Source: Conidiobolus incongruus B7586
Lineage: Eukaryota; Entomophthoromycota; Entomophthoromycetes; Entomophthorales; Conidiobolaceae
DNA: 13,842 bases
Assembly (NCBI GenBank): GCA_000697335.1
Contig: JNEM01012075.1
Coordinates: 1-13,842, forward strand
Reading direction: 5' to 3'
A program made the position numbers and the translations under genes. Below, piece after piece: positions 9,200 through 13,842 of the stretch (its first letter is position 1; each line of letters opens with the position of its first letter). The notes under the pieces are model-generated. The model was not told where the DNA came from. It was given only the letters and a program-made list of their open reading frames with translations, and did no database searches.

Positions 9200-10047
9200 A
9201 ACATATTATTAGTTTTAAATAAATATATATATATAATAAATAAGAGATTATATATTTTTAAATTATATATATTATATTTTTTTGATTAAAAAATTAATTT
9301 TTTAAAATTAGTTATTTAATTTAATTATATTTAAACTAAATAATAATTATTAAAAGTTTTTTATTTTAGTATTAATAAAACTTAATTATAAACCCTTTAA
9401 AATTATTTAAAATTTAAAGTAACTTTTAATAATAAAATATTATTTAAATTAATTATTTATTATTAGGTAAATTATTTTAAAGTTAAAAAAGAAATTATTT
9501 AAAACTTGTTAAAATTAAATAAATTAACTTTAACTATTATTTTTTTTAATTATTAATAAAGTAAAAAAATATATCAAAAAATACCTTTTTATTGTAGTTA
9601 AAGAATTATTTAAATACTTTAATATTAGATTTATAAGTATTTTATATATATTAAAATTTAAACTCTAATTAATAAATAAAAATATAAAATAAATACTATA
9701 TAATTTAACTAAAGCTTAAAAAAAGTTAAAATAATTATAATTCAACAAAACTTATTAAAATATTACTAGAAATTAAAGTTTTTACATAAAATAATTATAA
9801 TTAATGAATCTTAAATTTTTATATATAATCTTTTATTAAAACATAAAATAAAATGTTAAATTAAGTTATATTAACTTTTTTTATAGATTTTTAAATAAAT
9901 ATTTTATTAATAAACAAATATTAATTATTATATTAAATTATAATAATATATATTACTTTTATTTACTTTTTAAAAGAAAATTAATTAATAATAAGTTTTA
10001 TATTGTTTTTTAAATAAAATATTTTTAATTAGTGTTTTTAATATAAT

Positions 10048-10248
10048 TTGAGAAAACTTATTATTTTACATGATAATTATAAAATATATAAATTTAAAGA
10101 TGTAAAAAATTTTCTAATTAAAAATAACTGGAAAAAACTACCACATCTAGTATATTCTTTAGATTATAACTTATGTGATTATAATTGCTTTAAGCAATTA
10201 AAAAACCAGCTTACAAGAAGGAAAATTTCTATAGAAAAATTTAATTAG
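10048..10248 (+). pseudogene. Mariner transposase, C-terminal catalytic fragment
   Basis: This is a 66-codon open stretch opening at a TTG, so it has no real start. It contains LHDN with the second catalytic Asp at codon 9 (10072-10074) and LPHLVYSLDYNLCDY with the third Asp at codon 44 (10177-10179). Exactly 34 residues separate them, the D34D spacing of mariner transposases. FLIKNNWKKLPH matches the FLE..NW.VLPH region of the family, and FKQLKNQLTRRK the F..LK..L.G.. helix that follows. Family-typical Pro residues in the YSPDLAP motif are replaced (YSLDYNL). The rest of the protein upstream is broken. Confidence 0.85.
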
Positions 10249-10401
10249 TTTGTAAAACATCAAATTTTAATCTTTAATAAAAAGAATTATTTTTTAAGTG
10301 TTAGATCTTTGTTAAAAGAATAGCAAAAAGTTATTAATAATAAAAGAAATTATTAAATTTATATTATATATTTATTTTTATATATCATATATCAAAATGT
10401 T

Positions 10402-10430
10402 TATTTATTTTTAATTGCAAAAAATTCCCA
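10402..10430 (-). repeat. Right terminal inverted repeat of the mariner element
   Basis: It reads TGGGAATTTTTTGCAATT on the minus strand. Similarity to the left repeat is clear for the first 13 bases and patchy afterwards. Confidence 0.65.
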
Positions 10431-10929
10431 TTATTTAAAATACAGAGTAATAATAACATTCCAAAAACAAACATTAAAGATTTGAGAATTATAAACCATA
10501 TTAAAAATTTAATTTTGATGTAAATGTTGTGATTATATGTAACTAAATAATATAAGTATAAATACAGGTTTGTTGAATTATTCTATTAGTGCCTTAATTA
10601 GTTGTTCAGTTAATCTATAAAATTCTCCAAAGTATTTTTGAGTTGTTTTAAGTTGTGAGTTCACAGATGAGATTAATACATTGTTAATGGTAATAATAAA
10701 TTACTAATTGGGATGATATATACATAATTCCTCTTCTTAAACTCTAATAATTTCAATCGGTAGCTAAAAATTTTGGAATATTATCTTTTATTCAACTATC
10801 AAGATAGTACTACTAATTTAATGATTAAACACAATCTATTCAACAATATTATTGAATTTAATGATCTATCATTATTAATAAATTATAAAATTCAACCAAC
10901 AATTCAACCGACAAACTATAACATTATTG
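10431..10929. other. Spacer right of the mariner element
   Basis: No reading frame of note. TATAAATACAGG at about 10557-10568 resembles a TATA box pointing right, but no gene with a clear start follows within the usual distance. Confidence 0.5.
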
Positions 10930-11480
10930 TCACATCCTGTTCCTTCGGATAAAGTAGAACAAAGAACCTGTCCTGAGAACGATCACAAGAATAGATCATT
11001 ATTCAGCTACACCCCTAAAAACTCCTAAATACTCTTTAAATGAACTAGTGGCTGCTAACATTGAAGCTCTATTTTTGGTTTAACTAATCCAAACTGTACT
11101 TCTATTACCAATTATTCTCCCTTCTACCTCCAGAACTTTTAAGAGTAACAATGCTATTTCAGCGTGTTACCAAAACTATCTTTCTGCTCTATTATAATTT
11201 ATTCTATTCATTATACTTCTTAAGATAATAAAATCCAGCTTTGTTACAAACTTTATGTTATTTATTTTATTTATCGTTGTATAATTTCGGACCATGGCAC
11301 TCACTCGATCCATTTTGCCGGAATTACAATTAATTGCGTATACCGAACCCAATCGTCTAGCCATTATAACCTAACTAGTCTTCATAGCCCTCAAGGTTGT
11401 AGAACACATAATCTCCTATGTGTCTGACTATCGAGGTGAAATCCTGGAGCTGGTATTGATGCCCATTGTCAATCTTCTTG
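10930..11480 (-). pseudogene. GC-richer island, probable gene remnant of unknown family
   Basis: This ~550 bp stretch has visibly more G and C than the spacers on either side, similar to coding DNA elsewhere in the window. Several short minus-strand frames read like protein: 11375-11497 (including QDFTSIVRHIGDYVFYNLEG), 11176-11364 (62 codons from an ATG, starting MARRLGSVYAINCNSGKMDR), 11083-11166 (including EIALLLLKVLEVEGRIIGN) and a further stretch at about 11005-11080 (MLAATSSFKEYLGVFRGVAE). They are separated by stops and do not form one gene as read here. A strong donor-like GTGAGT lies on the minus strand at 11299-11304, so a spliced gene with short introns is an alternative, as is a non-coding RNA. 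I do not recognise the family. Confidence 0.35.
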
Positions 11481-12100
11481 CAATTATATAGATAATATAT
11501 TTAAATATAGATTTGTATTCATTGAATTATTCTATCTCCTCCAACATATGTTTAAAATTTTTTAATGAAATTTGAATAATTTGCTAATTCAGTAATCTTC
11601 AAATTTATTATTCAAATTATCTCAAAAATTCAGTAATATGTTTTAATTAAATATTAATATCCGATTCAGGAATAAGAATAATAATCAAAATTAAAAAGTT
11701 GACATTATTCAAGTTCCTTTTTTAATTAACACTATTAATTCAAAGAGTTTGATTTTCATATGGTAAAAGTGTAGTGATCAGTTTTATTTCTAAAGGTTAT
11801 GTAGCATGAAAGTTAAAGATTGATTAGAAAAAATAGATAGTAGTAATTATTAGTGTATAGAAATGAAGAACATCAAATTGTAAAATTTAGTGATTCTATT
11901 CTAAAACTGTTTTATTGAGATGTTGAATAATGACCTATTGAGATAATTATAAAATATCTCATATAGAACATTTTTTAAAAGTATCATGCTATTGAATTTG
12001 AGCTAGTGATTCCAAAATTATTTTTATTCACATATTATGAGAAAGATTAGATGAATTAGAATGATTAGTTTGTAGGATATAAAATATAAGATTAGTTAAA
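11481..12100. other. Spacer downstream of the thioesterase gene
   Basis: AT-rich, no gene seen; it must include the 3' untranslated region of the thioesterase on the minus strand. It holds a perfect 12-bp inverted repeat (11569-11580 with 11607-11618) and a direct repeat AATTCAGTAAT (11586-11596 and 11627-11637). Confidence 0.55.
11569..11618. repeat. Perfect 12-bp inverted repeat
   Basis: AATTTGAATAAT (11569-11580) and ATTATTCAAATT (11607-11618) are exact reverse complements with a 26-bp spacer. The second copy of a direct repeat AATTCAGTAAT begins just outside the right arm. All arms are AT-rich, so chance is a real possibility. Confidence 0.5.
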
Positions 12101-13099
12101 TTAGTTCCATCTACTATCAAAAGACTCGAACAAGACTTTTTGTAATTCATTCAGAGGTTGAATCTGCTCAATGGCAGCTGATGAAGGCTTCAAAATTTCA
12201 AACAATGAGAATGCATCACTAATTAGTGTAAGTGATCGATCCTCCCTGGAGTGCTTGTACATTGCAGTATAGATTTCAATCGTACCATCTTCCTTGTTAA
12301 TTCCGCTCACAATGGATTTTGTGAGGAGTACATCCGAATTGTTGGACGGCAACAAAAATTGAAGAGATTTGATTGTCTTTAACCTAACTAGACTCCTAGA
12401 AGCTTTGATGGCAGATAATTTAGCAGATTCACCAATCCATTCGATAATGTGGCCACCAAAAGTGATTTTGAAGGGGTTCAGATGTACGGGGAATACGATA
12501 TTAGTGGTGGAATTGTAACCATAAGATTTTTCTAAAGTGTCAAAATCGCTTGCCAAGTCTCTGATTTGCTTTCTGTTGGCATCACATTGAATACGCTTAT
12601 TTCTGCGAGTATCTGCCAATTCGTAATCTTTTCGCTCTTCGTCGGTTTCCGTGTAACACGAAGGTAATTGAATCTTGCCTTGGGCGTTCTTGGGTCCCTT
12701 GATAGCCGCATATGTGATAAAAGATTCAGCGACGAGTTCATCCTGACCGCTAGCGGGGTTGAGACGATGAGCTTGTAGTTTAATTTCAATTGACGAGTTC
12801 CAAACCCTAGTAGCTTTAGCTTTGAAATATATTAAAGAGTTAGACTCAACAGCTTGATAAAAGTGAGTGGTATCGAAACTTCTAGTAACTACGAGATATT
12901 GATCGGGATTTTTCAAATATTGGTAAGTGCTCAACCCACCGATTACATCTATAATATTGGTCAAAAAGCTCTCTTTAACCTTACCCAATTCATTTAATTC
13001 GCCCGATGCAAGATGAGTGGTTTCGTGAGTGGATCCACTCACGGGAAGAGGATCAAAGTTGGGAATTGATTCATTAGTATTTTCAATAGTAGCAGCCAT
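12101..13099 (-). CDS. Acyl-CoA thioesterase, tandem hot-dog, ACOT12/ACOT11-like
   Basis: A single exon of 332 aa starts at ATG 13097-13099 and ends with TAA at 12101-12103. Two hot-dog domains lie at about 30-135 and 197-303, joined by a charged linker (ETDEERKDYELADTRRNKR) like the one in ACOT12. Domain 1 has GELNELGK and NIIDVIGGLSTYQY, which aligns with the GEL..GQLLKWIDTTACLAAEKH helix and keeps its Asp (D51). It continues into FKAKATRVWNSSIEI and AESFITYAAIK, the usual strand motifs. Domain 2 has HLNPFKITFGGHIIEWIGESA, matching [21 protein letters not shown], but the usually acidic residue after W-[IM] is G223, with E224 next to it. Family members hydrolyse acyl-CoAs, including acetyl-CoA for ACOT12, to free acid and CoA. 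The C-terminal START domain of animal ACOT11/12 is absent and the length fits a hot-dog-only enzyme. No targeting signal is evident, so a cytosolic location is likely. Chain-length preference cannot be told. Confidence 0.93.
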   Translation of the reverse strand: MAATIENTNESIPNFDPLPVSGSTHETTHLASGELNELGKVKESFLTNIIDVIGGLSTYQYLKNPDQYLVVTRSFDTTHFYQAVESNSLIYFKAKATRVWNSSIEIKLQAHRLNPASGQDELVAESFITYAAIKGPKNAQGKIQLPSCYTETDEERKDYELADTRRNKRIQCDANRKQIRDLASDFDTLEKSYGYNSTTNIVFPVHLNPFKITFGGHIIEWIGESAKLSAIKASRSLVRLKTIKSLQFLLPSNNSDVLLTKSIVSGINKEDGTIEIYTAMYKHSREDRSLTLISDAFSLFEILKPSSAAIEQIQPLNELQKVLFESFDSRWN

Positions 13100-13317
13100 A
13101 ATGATGAATAGAATAGAATAAAATAAAATTGGATGGAAAGGGGTAATCCATTAATAATACATATGATATCCTCTATTTATATCCTTTGAAATGATCCATT
13201 TATGGGGTGTGTCAACGGAAAATCTCCAAAAAATCGATTTAGGATAAATTGATCACCTCACCAAAGTGGAGATCCTCCATTATTAAATATTCAAATGACA
13301 TTTAAAAATAATAAACA
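13100..13317. other. Probable intergenic promoter region
   Basis: This region serves the minus-strand thioesterase and, if the ORF at 13318 is real, also a divergent + strand transcript. It is less AT-rich than the other spacers and includes two related GGAGAT blocks on the minus strand (within 13205-13280) that could be factor sites. Confidence 0.4.
13174..13181 (-). promoter_or_regulatory. TATA box of the thioesterase gene
   Basis: TATAAATA within GGATATAAATAGAGG on the minus strand, about 75 bp upstream of the start codon. The leader that follows is short and pyrimidine-rich, with repeated TATTC units and no upstream ATG except one at CATATG (13161-13163). Confidence 0.55.
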
Positions 13318-13425
13318 ATGGATAAACAATTGAAAGTTGCGAAATTTAGCACTGTGTATTCAAAATTGGAAGAATTATGTGATTCAAAGAAATCTGAGTT
13401 AGATAAAGAATATATTCATATTTGA
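13318..13425 (+). CDS. Possible 35-aa small protein, divergent from the thioesterase
   Basis: The frame runs from ATG in AACAATGG, a favourable context, to TGA. The product is highly charged and helix-like (KLEELCDSKKSELDKEYIHI at its end), unlike the Ile/Asn/Phe-rich translations of random spacer DNA here. Its amino-acid make-up is the only coding evidence. It could be a genuine micro-protein, the first exon of a gene whose later exons I could not place, or the remnant of a longer gene. No domain is recognised. Confidence 0.3.
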   Translation: MDKQLKVAKFSTVYSKLEELCDSKKSELDKEYIHI

Positions 13426-13558
13426 TTGGTAATCTGATGTATATTAATATATTTCGGGTATTTGAAACCCAACTAAATTACTTAAAAATTCATATATTTA
13501 ATATTAAAACAATATATCTCACTTAAACTTTTTAACATCTTTACAAATACCCAATACA
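13426..13558. other. Short AT-rich spacer
   Basis: Nothing recognisable between the 35-aa ORF and the stop of the small membrane protein. It would hold the 3' ends of both transcripts, which converge here. Confidence 0.5.
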
Positions 13559-13777
13559 CTACAAGTTATTTGCTTTAGCCATTAGCATTTTCATTACCGA
13601 TTCTTGTTCAATAATGAAATCATCATAATCTAGAATCCTCCCAATTTTGAAAAATCGATTGCTGTTTGTCACGACCCATCGTGACATTATCCAAAACAAG
13701 GTCATATTAAGAACAAAACGAAAGTCCCCGAAGCAAGCCAAAATAAGTAAAACAATTAGTATAGAATAAGGAAACAT
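13559..13777 (-). CDS. Possible 72-aa small membrane protein
   Basis: It starts at ATG 13775-13777; a GTG 12 bp upstream is in frame but is an unlikely eukaryotic start. Residues 4-16 (YSILIVLLILACF) and about 20-31 (FRFVLNMTLFWIM) are hydrophobic, enough for one or two membrane helices or a signal anchor. The remainder is polar, with an acidic cluster DYDD at 50-53. An in-frame stop lies just upstream with no AG between it and the ATG, so the frame cannot be a downstream exon of a gene entering from the right. No family is recognised. GC content is higher than in the spacers, which favours coding. A 12-bp stem-loop precedes the start. Confidence 0.4.
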   Translation of the reverse strand: MFPYSILIVLLILACFGDFRFVLNMTLFWIMSRWVVTNSNRFFKIGRILDYDDFIIEQESVMKMLMAKANNL

Positions 13778-13787
13778 AAAAGAAAAC

Positions 13788-13816
13788 ACCAGAATAGTTT
13801 ACTCAACTATTCTGGT
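13788..13816. repeat. Perfect 12-bp stem-loop next to the small membrane ORF
   Basis: ACCAGAATAGTT (13788-13799) pairs exactly with AACTATTCTGGT (13805-13816) around a 5-nt loop. On the minus strand it ends 10 nt before the ATG of the 72-aa frame, so it would be a leader hairpin if that frame is transcribed. With GC pairs in the stem, this is well above chance expectation for such short loops. Confidence 0.75.
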
Positions 13817-13842
13817 CATTCCTTGAAAGATCCAAAGAACTA

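Larger units (their letters stand above)
9171..10430 (+). mobile_element. Decayed mariner (Tc1/mariner superfamily) DNA transposon
   Basis: The element is about 1.26 kb, the usual size of a mariner. It has imperfect terminal inverted repeats (TAGGAAATTTTTT at the left, AAAAAATTCCCA at the right). The transposase relic on the + strand keeps the second half of the catalytic core at 10048-10248. Upstream, AAT-GAA-TCT-TAA at 9803-9814 may be the remains of the first catalytic block (usually GDESW), and 9865-9891 reads VILTFFIDF, like the V.L..FFD block of mariners. These lie in different frames among many stops, so the element is dead unless mobilised by another copy. Outside the preserved block the DNA is almost devoid of G and C. 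A clean TA duplication is not visible: TA precedes GG at the left, but CA follows CC at the right. A second copy's end is at 1-208. Confidence 0.83.

Noticed and set aside
11290-11304. DHGTH on the + strand, resembling the subtilisin His motif
   Set aside because: The following residues do not fit the HGTHVAG pattern, the frame has no start, and no Asp or Ser motif is nearby. Minus-strand frames there look more protein-like.
12532-12789. 85-codon minus-strand frame inside the thioesterase
   Set aside because: Shadow frame of the well-supported hot-dog gene.
13139-13143. AGGGG stress element before the thioesterase
   Set aside because: It lies between the TATA box and the start codon, in the leader, and is only five bases long.
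13668-13685. GTCACGA-CCCA-TCGTGAC inverted repeat
   Set aside because: A real 7-bp palindrome, but inside the putative 72-aa coding frame and short; no reason to assign a function.

Overview
The window is a very AT-rich eukaryotic nuclear segment. The evidence for a eukaryote is two genes that need short GT-AG introns (64 and 55 bp), TATA boxes, and clearly eukaryotic protein families: RING-H2 ubiquitin ligases and an ACOT12-like double hot-dog thioesterase. AT-rich spacers, tiny introns and mixed gene families would fit an early-diverging fungus, for example an entomophthoralean such as Conidiobolus. That assignment is inference and is not proven by the sequence.

Layout: bases 1-208 are the end of a mariner-like element running off the left edge. 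Bases 209-3883 are a long spacer without a convincing gene. Two paralogous RING-H2 genes follow on the + strand: gene A (3884-5324, 458 aa) and gene B (6309-7482, 372 aa). Each has one intron, at the same place inside the first membrane helix. A 1-kb spacer between them carries interleaved inverted repeats and a compact promoter for gene B with a TATA box, CACGTG/TGACTCA, a CCAAT palindrome and two tiny upstream ORFs. Bases 7483-9170 are spacer. A decayed mariner transposon of about 1.26 kb lies at 9171-10430; its transposase still shows the D-34-D half of the catalytic core. A GC-richer island at about 10930-11480 looks like a gene remnant or an unresolved spliced gene. On the minus strand lies an intact intronless acyl-CoA thioesterase (12101-13099) with a TATA box. 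It is followed by a possible 35-aa divergent ORF (+, 13318-13425) and a possible 72-aa membrane protein (-, 13559-13777).

How the genes relate: the two RING proteins share four predicted membrane helices, a cytosolic linker with common motifs, and a C-terminal RING-H2. They are probably membrane-anchored E3 ubiquitin ligases that arose by tandem duplication and then diverged. The thioesterase is an unrelated metabolic gene. Nothing seen amounts to a clearly new multi-gene system. The most unusual material is the RING pair with its regulatory DNA, the mariner relics whose ends bracket it in inverted orientation, and the loss of a usually acidic active-site residue in the second hot-dog domain.
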